Positions 40,001 to 51,690 of a DNA stretch of 64,000 bases are shown here, in pieces. How positions within the stretch are numbered: position 1 is the stretch's first letter; each line of letters begins with the position of its first letter. The DNA is from Liolophura sinensis. Taxonomy: Eukaryota > Mollusca > Polyplacophora > Chitonida > Chitonidae. The notes under the pieces are model-generated. The model worked only from the letters and a program-made list of their open reading frames with translations. It made no database searches and was not told the DNA's origin. The position numbers were made by a program, and so were the translations under genes. The DNA lies in assembly GCF_032854445.1 (NCBI RefSeq), contig NC_088307.1:28426484-28490483 (forward strand). Direction: 5' to 3'.

Positions 40001-42082
40001 GCAACCGAGAACAAGCACCTCAATACAGCAACGCAGAACACGCCCCCTCAATACGGCATCCCAGAACATGCTCCTCAATACGGAAACCCAGGACATGCAC
40101 ATCAAAACAGAAACCCAGAACATGCACCTCAATACGGAAACCCAGAACATGCACCTCAATACGGAAACCCAGGATATGCACATCAATACAGAAACCCAAG
40201 ACATGCACATCAATACAGAAACCCAGAACATGCATCTCAATAAGTCATTGCAGGACATGCACTTCAATACTCAGGATTTTAAAGTACATTTACACGAATC
40301 ATTTTCGGAACCATTTAAAATAAATGATTAGTGTATTCTGAGATATTGAATTGTACATTTTGATTATGCGAAAGTCACGATCTAGTCATTCCAACGAACG
40401 TGTGGGGGAATCATGGCATTTTGGTGCTGTTAACTTCCACACCAGATAAATATATCCCTTGACTATCGCGCGTGAATTTTTCATATACCACCACATGGAG
40501 CTTACACTTTTCTCTACGATGTCAAAAAATCAACCTAAAATGACCACCATGTTTTTTAGCTGTTGTTTTTGGAAGTGAACACACAGCATTTGTCACCTTG
40601 GGTACCGTCAATAGGGTTAAACGTATTACTGGGCACAAATTTGTCCGTCTTTCCGAAACAAAAAAAATCTGATATATTTTATCCAGATGCAAAAATTCAT
40701 AGTGTATCAACACCCTATAGCGACTGTGTGGCAGTAAAATCCAGTCAGTGCCTCAACACTGTCCAATTCGGAGGTATACCTTGGATCCAATTGCAAAGAT
40801 TTCGGAGTTGTGTGGTTTAAAGAAGTTAAATGTTATTTTAAATGACCAATGACTTTACAAGACAGGTAATATTCCTAAACATAGTTCTGTGCTATACAAA
40901 TTACCTCCGCCAGGTGTCGCTAGCTGTGGGTTGCCATGGAGATTGTTCAGCGTTCCCCAGAATAATTCATCAGGGCTGTAGGTTGTCATGGTCCAGTTTA
41001 ACAGAGCCTGAGCGACCGCATTGTGAAGAGCGAAGTCTATAAATTTCCTAGAAAAGGCGCCATACGCACTGCACTTGGTGACTTTGAGATTAAACGGCGC
41101 AGGGTCGTTGACGTCAGATTCCTTAACAAGGCGTCCGCGTTTGGCGCTTTTTATCACGGTTTTAAACTTGCGTTCGTACCGCCATGGACTATTCGTGCGC
41201 ATGTGACGCTCAACGATATTCGTGCCGTTGTAAAGTTTCAAGATTTGCACTAAATGGTGATTGGGTCTGAGCGGAAACTCGCTACCCGCCATATTGAGCA
41301 AGTATTTCCAATCTTTACAACAGTGAAGTAAGTCTCTCATACAGTTTATATCTGCCTGGAGTCGCGTATAGCCGGCATACACGACAATCTCCTGTCGAGA
41401 AGCAAGGAAAACATTGCCAAAACACCTAACGATTGACTGTACGGCCTTTTGTATATACGGGGTTGCCTTTTTGTCCACATGGACGCAGTAGTAGTTCGTG
41501 GGGCGATAAATCGCCCTTAGCAAACGTTCAAACTGCTCGACGGATTTATGAACTAGTACACTAAACGCCAGTGGAAAACTTTTCTCCAAATTCGAAGTTT
41601 GGAGCTGATATCCGCGGGCTTTTCGAAACACTTCGCAGTTTGTTGTGGACTGAACGATGGCGCTAAAAGATGGCGGATTGTAGGGGAAAATTCTTCTGGT
41701 ACTCGGTAGCTCGTTTGGTTTCCTCCTCGTCGCCTCTGAAGAGCTTGGAACAGCTGAATACTTGTTTCACGGGCGGTTGTATTAGCCCGTTCACTGCCTC
41801 AAAGAGCGAAGCGTCCAGCAGTACAGAGCGGGTTTCTCCAGTAGTCATGCCTTCTTGTACCACCGCCGAATTAGAAACGTTTGAATGCCTAGGCCTAGAA
41901 CTGAGGAGATGAGCTTTTGTAATACGGATTTCCCACGTTGTGTACACCATCCACAGCAGAATAGCCAGGGCGAAGGCCACCACGGCGATGTAGGCGAATG
42001 GCCCAAAGATCCCGAAGCATCTAACCGCTTGCTGGCATCTTCTGTGGGTATACAAACACTGTATATCGCCCAAAGACATCAA
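37059..42082 (-). CDS. GT14 beta-1,6-N-acetylglucosaminyltransferase (core-2 GCNT-like), two exons, one frameshift
   Basis: Exon 1 is 42082-40905 and exon 2 is 37339-37059, joined by a GT-AG intron in phase 1. The product is a type II Golgi membrane enzyme that by family adds GlcNAc in beta-1,6 linkage to O-glycan cores or I-branches. Residues 24-47 form the membrane anchor (FGPFAYIAVVAFALAILLWM). The catalytic part carries YYCVHVDKKA (about 197-206), DWKYLLNMAGSEFPLRPN (about 257-274), YSPDELFWGT (about 368-377, with E372 at the position of the family's catalytic Glu) and FGAGDLPWL (about 423-431). The frame breaks at 41683-41690: one extra base in a GGGGAAAA run (plus strand) separates a 139-residue N-terminal frame from the catalytic frame. 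Without it the ORF is 485 residues, against about 430 for vertebrate GCNT1. This is either a sequencing indel or a recent null. The gene symbol is withheld because the subtype is unclear. Confidence 0.82.
37620..38718. repeat. 26-bp minisatellite (AATGTTGCTCTGGTGTATGG core), about 42 copies
   Basis: Tight 26-bp period (for example 37625 and 37651). It lies inside the GCNT-like intron, about 280 bp from exon 2. Variants ending CATCCAGTG or ACTCGGGTG recur about every 10-20 units, hinting at block duplication. Confidence 0.95.
38795..39165. repeat. Degenerate tandem repeat of about 42 bp
   Basis: Loosely repeated AAATATACGGCTCAAGAAAG and GGGGCATTTACGGCCAAAAA segments, about nine copies, heavily decayed. 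Located in the GCNT-like intron. Confidence 0.6.
39405..40275. repeat. 27-bp minisatellite (CAGAACATGCACCTCAATAC core), about 32 copies
   Basis: Located in the GCNT-like intron. Its 5' flank (ACGGAAACGAAC ... AAGATCGCTTC ... GTAATTCAATACAGCAACC) is shared with the larger array at 43.4-46.2 kb, so the two are paralogous loci. The 27-bp period keeps several frames open; none is a gene. Confidence 0.95.
40280..40900. other. GCNT-like intron, unique part
   Basis: No additional conserved exon is needed: exon 1 joins exon 2 directly in frame and in family register. Nothing else recognised. Confidence 0.5.
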
Positions 42083-42344
42083 AGGGGCTCACCGTGACTC
42101 AGGATTGGGAGTTGGGTTGGGTGCCCGGGGCGACAGGATGAATCAGCTAAAAGCCATGTCCATGTTTTATCTGTCCAAGGTCACGCAATGGATCCTGAAA
42201 ATAGGAAGAAATGTTTCTGATTAAAATTCATGAGTCGCAGTAAACTCGTTTTCGGCACTAGAATTGGCCGTGTATTCAGAAAGTGTAATGCCAAATTACG
42301 ATAATGTTGTTACTTGTAATTCGAAGTTTTCGATGACGTAATGA

Positions 42345-42582
42345 CCTAGGAGTCCTCTCAACAATGCGGTCGCTGTGAGTTCAAGTCCAGCTCATGCTGG
42401 CTTCCTCTCCGGCAGTACGTGGGAAGCTCTGTCAGCAACCTGCGGATGGTCGTGGGTTTCCCCCGGACTCTGCCCGGTTTCCTCCACCATAATGCTGGCC
42501 GCCGTCGTATATAAGTGAAATATTCTTGAGTACAGCGTAAAACACCAATCAAATAAATAAATAAATAAATAAATAAATAACG
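42345..42582 (+). mobile_element. SINE family 1, 5'-truncated
   Basis: Starts at ACGTAATGACCTAGGAGTCC, core intact, ends in a long (AAAT)n tail. It lies about 260 bp upstream of the GCNT-like start codon. Confidence 0.85.
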
Positions 42583-42699
42583 TTTTCGATGACATCTAAC
42601 AACCCGATGTTTTCAGTTAAGGGGAATGCCATTTCTCCTCATCTTAAAGGTAACGAATGTTTCCCATGAAGTCTACCCCTCTGCTATATCTCCTATTCT

Positions 42700-42960
42700 G
42701 GGAGGCCTCTGTTGTTGAGTGGTGTGGCCGGTGTGGATGTATTACTGACTGTTTGGTGTCTTGCACTGAAGTCGCGGGTTCGAAACCTGGTAGCGTGTTA
42801 GTCTGTTTATCACATGTAGGAAAGTTGGTCAGTAAATTGCCCAAGGCTAGTGGTTTACCCAGGACACTCCAGATGTCTCCATGCACAAAAATTACCACCG
42901 TGGTATAAGTGCAAAATTCTTGATTATGGCGTTATATAATAATGAAATAAATAAGTTAAT
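42700..42960 (+). mobile_element. Diverged tRNA-headed SINE, related family
   Basis: The head GGCCTCTGTTGTTGAGTGGT, a B-box-like GCGGGTTCGAAACCTGG and a 3' end GTGCAAAATTCTTGATTATG followed by GAAATAAATAAG follow the family 1 plan with a different middle. Confidence 0.65.
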
Positions 42961-42964
42961 AAAA

Positions 42965-43425
42965 GCAATAATCTACCCTTTCCTGCGTTGACAGGGGAAC
43001 AAATGTACATATAACTATTCCACTCGTTCTAACCTCTTCAGATTTCGAAATTCATCTACGCAAGTCAAAAATGCACAGCGGCCACTGAGAACGATTTACT
43101 TTACACAGGTCTGAAATTGCTCTCTAAACAAGTGCAGTATATGGTGATTTACATTCAACTCATTTCCTAATCTTAGTAAATCAGTTCTGTAACTTAATTC
43201 AGAACCTTGTTTAGTAACTCAGTTTAGTCACTGAATTCAGTAGTTTACTCCAGGACCTTAATTCAGTAACTCATTTCAGCAACTCAGGTTAGTAACTCAT
43301 TTGTTGCTTGACAGTTCTGAAAAAGCTATTGTTGTACAGCTAATATAACGGAAACGAACATAGTAAATTTAAGGAATAAAGTCTTGACTTAAGTCTAAGA
43401 TCGCTTCTACATGTATTCAATACGT
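42965..43425. other. Left flank of the large 27-bp array
   Basis: Contains an irregular TTCAGTAACTCA-type tandem repeat (about 43180-43300), then the flank segment shared with the 39.3-kb array. Confidence 0.5.
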
Positions 43426-43429
43426 AATT

Positions 43430-46180
43430 CAATACAGCAACTTAGAACATGTACCCCAATACAGCAACTTATAACATGTAACCCAATACGTTAACCCAGA
43501 ACATGTACCCAAATACGTTAACCCAGAACATGTACCCCAATACGCCTAACCCAGAACATGCACCCCAATACGCTAACCCAGAACATGTACCCCAATACGC
43601 TAACCCAGAACATACACCCCAATACGCTAACCCAGAACATGTACCCCAGTACGCTAACCGAGAATATGTACCCCAATACGTTAACCCAGAACATGCACCC
43701 CAATACGCTAACCCAGAACATGTACCTTATACACGAACCCAGAACATGTACCCCAATACGCTAACCCAGAACATGCCCCCAATACGCTAACACAGAACAT
43801 GTACCCCAATACGCTGACCCAGAATATGTACCCCAATACGTTAACCCAGAACATGTACCCCAATACGCTAACCCAGAACATGTACCCCAATACGCTAACC
43901 CAGAACATACACCCCAATACGCTAACCCAGAACATGTACCCCAATACGCTAGCCCAGAATATGTACCCCAATACGTTAACCCAGAACATGCACCCCAATA
44001 CGCTAACCCAAAACATGTACCCTATACACGAACCCAGAACATGTACCCCAATACGCTAACCCAGAACATGTACCCCAATACGCTAACCCAGAACATGCCC
44101 CCAATACGCTAACACAGAACATGTACCCCAATACGCTGACCCAGAATATGTACCCCAATACGTTAACCCAGAACATGTACCCCAATACGCTAACCCAGAA
44201 CATGTACCCCAATACGCTAACCCAGAACATACACCCCAATACGCTAACCCAGAACATGTACCCCAATACGTTAACCCAGAACATGTACCTTATACACGAA
44301 CCCAGAACATGTACCCCAATACGCTAACCCAGAACATGTACCCCAATACGCTAACCCAGAACATGTACCCCAATACGTTAACCCAGAACATGTACCCCAA
44401 TACGCTAACCCAGAATATGTAACCCAATACGTTAACCCAGAACATGTACCCCAATACGCTAACCCAGAACATGTACCCTATACACGAACCCAGAACATGT
44501 ACCCCAATACGCTAACCCAGAACATGCCCCCAATACGCTAACACAGAACATGTACCCCAATACGCTGACACAGAATATGTACCCCAATACGTTAACCCAG
44601 AACATGTACCCCAATACGCTAACCCAGAATATGTAACCCAATACGTTAACCCAGAACATGCACCCCAATACGCTAACCCAGGACATGTACCCTATACACG
44701 AACCCAGAACATGTACCCCAATACGCTAACCCAGAACATGTACCCCAATACGCTAACCCAGAACATGCCCCCAATACGCTAACACAGAACATGCACCCCA
44801 ATACGCTGACCCAGAATATGTACCCCAATACGTTAACCCAGAACATGTACCCCAATACACTAACCCAGAACATGTACCCCAATACGCTAACCCAGAACAT
44901 ACACCCCAATACGCTAACCCAGAACATGTACCCCAATACGCTAACCCAGAATATGTAACCCAATACGTTAACCCAGAACATGCACCCCAATACGCTAACC
45001 CAGAACATGTACCCCAATACGCTAACCTAAAAACATACACCCCAATACGCTAACCCAGAACATGTACCCCAATACGCTAACCCAGAACATGTACCCCAAT
45101 ACGCTAACCCAGAACATGTACCCCAATACGCTAACCCAGAACATGTACCCCAATACGCTAACCTAAAAACATACACCCCAATACGCTAACCCAGAACATG
45201 TACCCCAATACGCTAACCCAGAACATGTACCCCAATACGCTAACCCAGAATATGTACCCCAATACGTTAACCCAGAACATGCACCCCAATACGCTAACCC
45301 AAAACATGTACCCTATACACGAACCCAGAACATGTACCCCAATACGCTAACCCAGAACATGTACCCCAATACGCTAACCCAGAACATGCCCCCAATACGC
45401 TAACACAGAACATGTACCCCAATACGCTGACCCAGAATATGTACCCCAATACGTTAACCCAGAACATGTACCCCAATACGCTAACCCAGAACATGTACCC
45501 CAATACGCTAACCCAGAACATACACCCCAATACGCTAATCCAGAACATGTACCCCAATACGCTAACCCAGAATATGTACCCCAATACGTTAACCCAGAAC
45601 ATGTACCCTATACACGAACCCAGAACATGTACCCCAATACGCTAACCTAAAAACATACACCCCAATACGCTAACCCAGAACATGTACCCCAATACGCTAA
45701 CCCAGAATATGTAACCCAATACGTTAACCCAGAACATGCACCCCAATACGCTAACCCAGAACATGTACCCTATACACGAACCCAGAACATGTACCCCAAT
45801 ACGCTAACCCAGAACATGTACCCCAATACGCTAACCCAGAACATGCCCCCAATACGCTAACACAGAACATGTACCCCAATACGCTGACCCAGAATATGTA
45901 CCCCAATACGTTAACCCAGAACATGTACCCCAATACGCTAACCCAGAACATGTACCCCAATACGCTAACCCAGAACATGTACCCCAATACGCTAACCTAA
46001 AAACATGCACCCCAGTACGCTAACCCAGAACATGTACCCCAATACGCTAACCCAGAACATGTACCCCAATACGCTAACCTAAAAACATACACCCCAATAC
46101 GCTAACCCAGAACATGTACCCCAATACGCTAACCCAGAACATGTACCCCAATACGCTAACCCAGAACATGTACCGCAGTT
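43430..46180. repeat. 27-bp satellite array (CAGAACATGTACCCCAATAC core), about 100 copies
   Basis: The largest array in the window. Marker variants recur in blocks: CATGCCCCCAATACGCTAAC near 43775, 44094, 44524, 44765, 45387 and 45842, and CCTATACACGAACCCAG near 43730, 44020, 44475, 44690, 45310, 45610 and 45770. The spacings of 240-620 bp indicate block (higher-order) duplication. All long frames here are repeat shadows. Confidence 0.96.
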
Positions 46181-46184
46181 AAGC

Positions 46185-46300
46185 ACCTCATTTTAGCACC
46201 TGAATTCAGCACCTGAGTTCAGCACCTCAATTTATCACCTGAATTCAGCACCTCAATTGATCACCTGAATTCAGCACCTCAGTTTGGCAATACAGTTCAG
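46185..46300. repeat. Short tandem repeat (CACCTGAATTCAGCACCTCA)
   Basis: About five imperfect copies of a 23- to 24-bp unit directly after the 27-bp array. Confidence 0.75.
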
Positions 46301-46320
46301 GCTCATTTATTATACGACTA

Positions 46321-46568
46321 GGGGCCTCCGTAACCAAGGGGGTTAGCAATCACTCAGGAGCCTCTTACCAATGCGGTTGCTTTGAGTTCAATTCCAGCTC
46401 ACGTAGGCTTCTTCCCCGACCATACGTGAGAAGGCCTTCCAGCTACATGCAGATGATCGTGGGCTTTCCCCGGGCTCTGCCTGGTTTCCTCTTCTAATAA
46501 TACTGACTGTGAAAGTGAAATATTTTTGAGTGCGGCGTAAAACACCAATTAAATAAAGAAATAAATAA
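46321..46568 (+). mobile_element. SINE family 1, near full length, diverged
   Basis: Head GGGGCCTCCGTAACCAAGGG, core GGGCTTTCCCCGGGCTCTGC, tail AATTAAATAAAGAAATAAAT. Confidence 0.8.
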
Positions 46569-46569
46569 T

Positions 46570-46960
46570 ACGCCTGCAAGTCATTTGCTCAGCGGCTCTC
46601 TTCCTGTCCTGCTGTAACATTTTAGGATTAGTTACAGATACTCCTAAGTCGATGCACGTTCGTAAATAACAGCTAGGCAACACAAAAAAGAGAGATAAAA
46701 ACCCCATTTGTTCAGCACCTACCTTAGAACAGTCCACACACGTTCACTTGAGCAGTTGGGTAGGAGTACAGGTGCTTGTGCGTAGGCCTTTTCCATGCTC
46801 GTGTTTATCGTAATTGTCCGTTCGCACGGAAGACATTCATTCATTAGTAACTTACACAAACTTTATCTGAACAACCCCAATATAGTACACCCTACACTTC
46901 GCCTGAAGCGTATATGTACCTGCACATTCAATAATTCGGAGTTTTAGAACACGCCTCTCC

Positions 46961-46995
<35 letters not shown>

Positions 46996-47190
46996 TGCGC
47001 GTATAGTTCTACATACTTACTTTCTCTCAGGTGTTAACCAGGTATATCAATGGCCACGTGCATCGCCCAGGTGAAAGAATTCCGCTATCCAACACTTTCC
47101 TCAGCCACTGATTGACAATGACGAACAAAGAAACGGGTGAGATCGGGGTTCTATGCGCGTGGGACAATGAGGTGCTTAGGCCGTATTGTA
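46570..47190. other. Non-coding stretch with a (TA)n microsatellite
   Basis: A (TA) dinucleotide run lies at about 46968-46992. No exon recognised. Confidence 0.5.
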
Positions 47191-47194
47191 CTGG

Positions 47195-48215
47195 CCCACC
47201 AATGTGTATATTTGTACTTGTACACTGTAAGTGTTAGGACAGTACCACTGTGTCGAGTATGGTGGCCTGATACAACCATATTAACGGCATAAGTGCTGAG
47301 ACAGTATAATCGTGTCTTCAGACGTGTACAGTAGGTGCCCGTATGTATACTGTCTGATGTAGCTCCTAACATTGGTTTGGAGTGTGGTGGCCCAATACAA
47401 GCATACTAACGGCAAAAGTGCTGAGACAGTATCATCGTGTCTTCAGACGTATACAGTAGGTACCCGGATGTATACTGTCTGATGTAGCTCCTAACATTGG
47501 TTTGGAGTGCGGTGGCCCAATACAAGCATACTAACGGCAAAAGTGCTGAGACAGTATCATCGTGTCTTCAGATGTGTACAGTAGGTGCCCGTATGTATAC
47601 TGTCTGATGTAGCTCCTAACATTGGTTTGGAGTATGGTGGCCCGATACGACCATATTAATGGCAAAAGTGCAGAGACCGTACCCTCGTGTCGTCAGACGT
47701 GTACAGTAGGTGCCCGTATGTATTCTGTCTGATGTAGTCCCTAACATTGGTTTGGAGTATGGTGGCCCGATACGACCATATTAATGGCAAAAGTGCAGAG
47801 ATCGTACCCTCGTGTCGTCAGACGTGTACAGTAGGTGCCCGTATGTATACTGTCTGATGTAGCTCCTAACATTGGTTTGGAGTGTGGTGGCCCAATACAA
47901 CCATATTAACGGCAAAAGTGCTGAGACAGTACCCTCGTGTCGTCAGACGTGTACAGTAGGTGCCCGTATGTATACTGTCTGATGTAGTCCCTAACATTGG
48001 TTTGGAGTATGGTGGCCCAATACAACCATATTAACGGCAAAAGTGCAGAGACAGTATCATCGTGTCTTCAGACGTGTACAGTAGGTGCCCGTATGTATAT
48101 TGTCTGATGTAGCTCCTAACATTGGTTTGGAGTGTAATGGCCCAATACAAGCACATTAAGGGCAAAAGTGCAGAGACAGCATCATCGTGTCTCCAGATGT
48201 GTACTGTCTGCTATT
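47195..48215. repeat. 125-bp satellite, about eight copies
   Basis: ATTGGTTTGGAGTGTGGTGG recurs at 125-bp steps (about 47371, 47496, 47621 and 47746). Each unit contains CAGACGTGTACAGTAGGTGC and TATACTGTCTGATGTAGCTC. First and last units are diverged or truncated. Confidence 0.93.
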
Positions 48216-48476
48216 TGTGCTATTTGTCGTCTACCGTAGGCCTAACGATTCTTATCTCTGACTGACTTAGAGTTCTACAAAAAGTAGGCGCTACACCTTG
48301 CATCACCTCATATTGTTTCACGTTTTCCCACGCTTATCAGCGACGTTGTGTTACTTCTGGTTTACCATAGATATAACGGTGCTCTTATCTGTGGATTAAC
48401 GCTCTATAAATCTACCTGATAGTTCCATACTATTTATTTATCTTTACACACACAGGTGTTGACGGAAATGCGGCTG

Positions 48477-48707
48477 TTAATCACGAGTGAACCCAGCCCG
48501 TACGGTAAGCAGGTACAGCTCTCCCCAATTGGCCAGGGGGGCTTCAACTGAGAAAGCAATGTGATGGGAGTCGGTGGAGAGCCGGTGGGTAGAGGAGGTG
48601 GGATGCGTGATGGTGGAGGTAGTCGTCTTTAGGACGTTTTGTTGCACATAGTTTAGAGTCAGGGTCGATATCGTGCACGTATATTTAACAAAACATTTTG
48701 CCTCCAT
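48477..48707 (-). other. Possible terminal exon, unassigned
   Basis: A GC-richer minus-strand frame (within it ISTLTLNYVQQNV, then WGELYLLTVRAGFTRD) ends in TAA in otherwise AT-rich sequence. Composition suggests coding DNA, but no family was recognised and no acceptor was fixed. Confidence 0.25.
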
Positions 48708-48719
48708 ACACGGTTACAA

Positions 48720-49655
48720 ACAACGATGTAAAACCGGTACCATATCGGCAATTCAACGTATATACTCACAAAAAGCAATTGTGTACTAAATATACACAAG
48801 ACGTGTACCACAAACACATTCATTCTAACAAATTTTCACAGGAACGTTAATGTATCTTGTATGCGTCATCTTTATGTACCTACACCTTTAATATGTACCA
48901 GATTGTCAACTTGTGTACACGTGTGATACAAAAACAAGTACATGTGTACACTTTTGAGACTACTTCTTCTCTATAGCAAGAGTACACTTGAAATACGCCC
49001 GAGTTCATGTGGCGTTAAACAGTAGCCACGTAAATGAATACACACAGACTGGCGCGTCATACTGTATAGCTCACATACATGCATGTATATGTAGGCCTAC
49101 CTGGCTGGGCGTCCATACACATGGGACTCCCTCGCTCCACCTAACTCTTACTTAAATGTACACGTACATATACACGTACACGTAATTCTGCAGGCTACCG
49201 TACGTGAATAGCGGGTTCGTGTGTCCATAAACCTAAAACGTATATTCAAGTCGTCAAAAACACAATGGCCTATAAAAGATTCCGCCCCAAGCAAACTGTC
49301 GACAGCCTTTGTTGACTTTCTTCCCGTTTATGCTACAGTGTATAAGTCTATCTGTGCTATACAGTTCATGTAGACCTATACTAGTACAATGTTTTCTAAT
49401 CTGCAGACAGGCATGCATCACTACATACTTATGTCTTATGATATACTTCACGTAGGCATATGCCTTCATGGTTCACGCGCTCTTGAGGTGGTTTTCTTTT
49501 CTTTTCTCTTTTTTTCTTTTTTCTCCACGTCAAAATAGATGTAGGCGTTGACACTGGTTCAATTGTTCATGCAACTTTAATTAAGCCCAGTGTGGGAGTC
49601 ATATGTCCCCCCACTCCCCTCCGGCAAACAGCTGCAGTACAAGTAGGCTACTTAA
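48720..49655. other. Non-coding stretch, nothing recognised
   Basis: AT-rich with short frames. A pyrimidine-rich tract lies at 49487-49525. Confidence 0.4.
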
Positions 49656-49660
49656 CTCAC

Positions 49661-49788
49661 CGGAAATCAGTATCTGAATCACGCGGAGCAGTCGGAACAC
49701 CTCGTCGATCGGCAGTGTTCGGCTGTCTCCGGCTAGCTGTATGACTTGTTCGTTCTTTACGTAAGTGACCGTAGAACTCCGAGTGCAT
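49661..49788 (-). other. Possible 5' coding exon, unassigned
   Basis: On the minus strand an ATG at 49788 opens MHSEFYGHLRKERTSHTA and continues Arg-rich to a strong donor (TTCCG, then GTGAGT) at 49661; 128 nt. An alternative frame across the same exon is also open. High GC and the good donor suggest an exon; the protein is unknown. Confidence 0.28.
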
Positions 49789-49971
49789 TAGGAACTGTCC
49801 TCTCTATTTAACAGGGCACTGCATGAGCAATGTTTTCTGCATCCTTGCTGTATAGTGTTCAACATGCAAGTATATACATTCACTACCGCGTTCCCCACAT
49901 GTTTAGAATTTGTACGCAAACGGGCGTATAAAATACTGATAACACTATGTTAATACGACAATAAACACCTA

Positions 49972-50092
49972 TAGGTCGTGGGTTTCCCCGAGCTCGGTTT
50001 TCTCTTACCATCAGGCTAACCGCCGTCGTATGAGTGAAATATCGACGTAAAACACAAATCAAACAAAAAAATAAATAAATAAATAAAACCCT
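49972..50092 (+). mobile_element. SINE family 1 3' fragment
   Basis: GGTCGTGGGTTTCCCCGAGC to an AAATAAATAAAT tail. Several core bases are lost. Confidence 0.75.
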
Positions 50093-50244
50093 CTAAAGAT
50101 GTTTAATTATGTAACGCAGCGTAATTCATCGACATTCTCAGTACGTGTTAATACACTTATTATTAAACTTGGTGATTGGCTGTTACAGGCGAGTATCATT
50201 GTGTACAGTAAAACACGTACTGTTGTCTCATTCATTAGCAATAA

Positions 50245-50330
50245 TCCACCATAATGCTGACCGCCGTCATATAAGCGAAATATTACGTAAAGCTTAAAAA
50301 CACCAATCAAATAAATAAATAAATACATTA
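50245..50330 (+). mobile_element. SINE family 1 3' fragment
   Basis: CACCATAATGCTGACCGCCG to CACCAATCAAATAAATAAAT. Confidence 0.75.
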
Positions 50331-50649
50331 GCTATGGACACTCATATATGTATTTGACTGAATTCGTTCAAGAATGGTCAGGAATTTTTCATTGACTACG
50401 CGGTGTTTTTAAGGGTAAACCAGAGACCTCTGGCAAGTTACTGATGAACTTTCCAACCTGTGACACATACATACACATCAGAGTAATGGAAGACAAGTGA
50501 TTTTCAGGGAACGTCCGACTGAATGCAGATCTTATAATCTACAAAATTTCCTTCCAAGGCCGGGTTTGAACCAGCATCGAATGTATATAGTTACATATCG
50601 ATAGTACATGTAGCTACGGCTGTGTGAATAGTAAGATACATATAGTTGT

Positions 50650-51228
50650 TACAGAATTGCGTCAGCTGTTATACCCCAGTCCCTCTGTAGAGCCTACAGC
50701 CTTGGAGTCTCAGCCATCCTTGTTACAGAATTGCGTCAGCTGTTATACTCCAGTCCCTCTGTAGAACCTACAGTCTTGGAGTCAGCCATCCTTGTTACAG
50801 AGTTGCGTCAGCTGTTATACTCCAGTCCCTCTGTAGAACCTACAGTCTTGGAGTCAGCCATCCTTCTTACAGGATTGCGTCAGCTGTTACACTCAAATCC
50901 CTCTGTAGAACCTACAGTCTTGGAGTCTCAGCCATCCTTGTTACAGAATTCCGTCAGCTGTTATACTCCAGTTCCTCTGTAGAACCTACAGCCTTGGAGT
51001 CAACCACCCTTGTTACAGAATTGCGTCAGCTGTTATACTCCAGTCCCTCTGTAGAACCTACAGTCTTGGAGTCAGCCATTCTTGTTACAGAATTGCGTCA
51101 GCTGTTATACTCCAGTCCCTTTGTAGAACCTACAGTCTTGGAGTCAGCCATCCTTGTTACAGAATTGCGTGAGCTGTTGTACTCCAGTCCTTCTGTAGAA
51201 CCTACAGCCTTGGAGTCTCAGCAGTGAA
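50650..51228. repeat. 72-bp tandem repeat, eight copies
   Basis: The unit contains TTGCGTCAGCTGTTATACTC and CCTCTGTAGAACCTACAGTC. At 72 bp (24 codons) the plus frame repeats VTELRQLLYSSPSVEPTVLE, broken once near 50990. No start context or splice sites support a real protein. Confidence 0.92.
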
Positions 51229-51384
51229 TTTATCCCCCTATCTTGGAAATAGTACATGCATATACACATGCAGCCCAATCGAAGCGTATATACCAACTTG
51301 AGAAACAAGCCACTTTCACTTAATTCGCGGTAGCGGATTTCGGTTCACATATGCATATAAACCGCATCCAGAGAAATAATTACC

Positions 51385-51690
51385 GCCCGATAGCACAGAT
51401 AGAGCGTTCGCCTCGGGAGCGGTAGATCCAGGGTCAATACTGGGTCGAGCCAAACCTAAGACCTTAAAAGAGGAAGCTGTAACTTCCTCGCTTGGCGTTC
51501 AGCATGGTGCAACGACTCGTGGACCCGTATCAGTATAAAGGCTCGAGCGGGGCAGCTTACCTCCCTTCGGTAGGGCATCTCAGTGAAGCAGCACTAGATG
51601 AAAGAGCGGTGGAAATCCGTCCTGCAACAAGGAGGCACAATACATGCACTCTACAGATTCCTTCGTCGTCATATGACTGAAAAATTGTTC
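51385..51690 (+). mobile_element. SINE family 2, near full length
   Basis: tRNA-like head GCCCGATAGCACAGATAGAG with GGTAGATCCAGGGTCAATAC, then GAGGAAGCTGTAACTTCCTC and GTGGAAATCCGTCCTGCAAC, to GTCGTCATATGACTGAAAAA. It lacks the ACTCACTCA tail, which is present at 52596-52672. Confidence 0.8.

Noticed and set aside
39481-40331. 280-aa and 172-aa frames rich in His, Asn and Thr or Cys and Phe
   Set aside because: Shadows of the 27-bp array in several phases on both strands.
40563-40820. Additional middle exon of the GCNT-like gene
   Set aside because: Exon 1 (ending at 40905) joins exon 2 (starting at 37339) in phase and in correct family register, so no extra exon is needed.
51385-51450. tRNA gene
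   Set aside because: tRNA-like A and B boxes are present but the cloverleaf is not complete, and the sequence continues into a SINE body.
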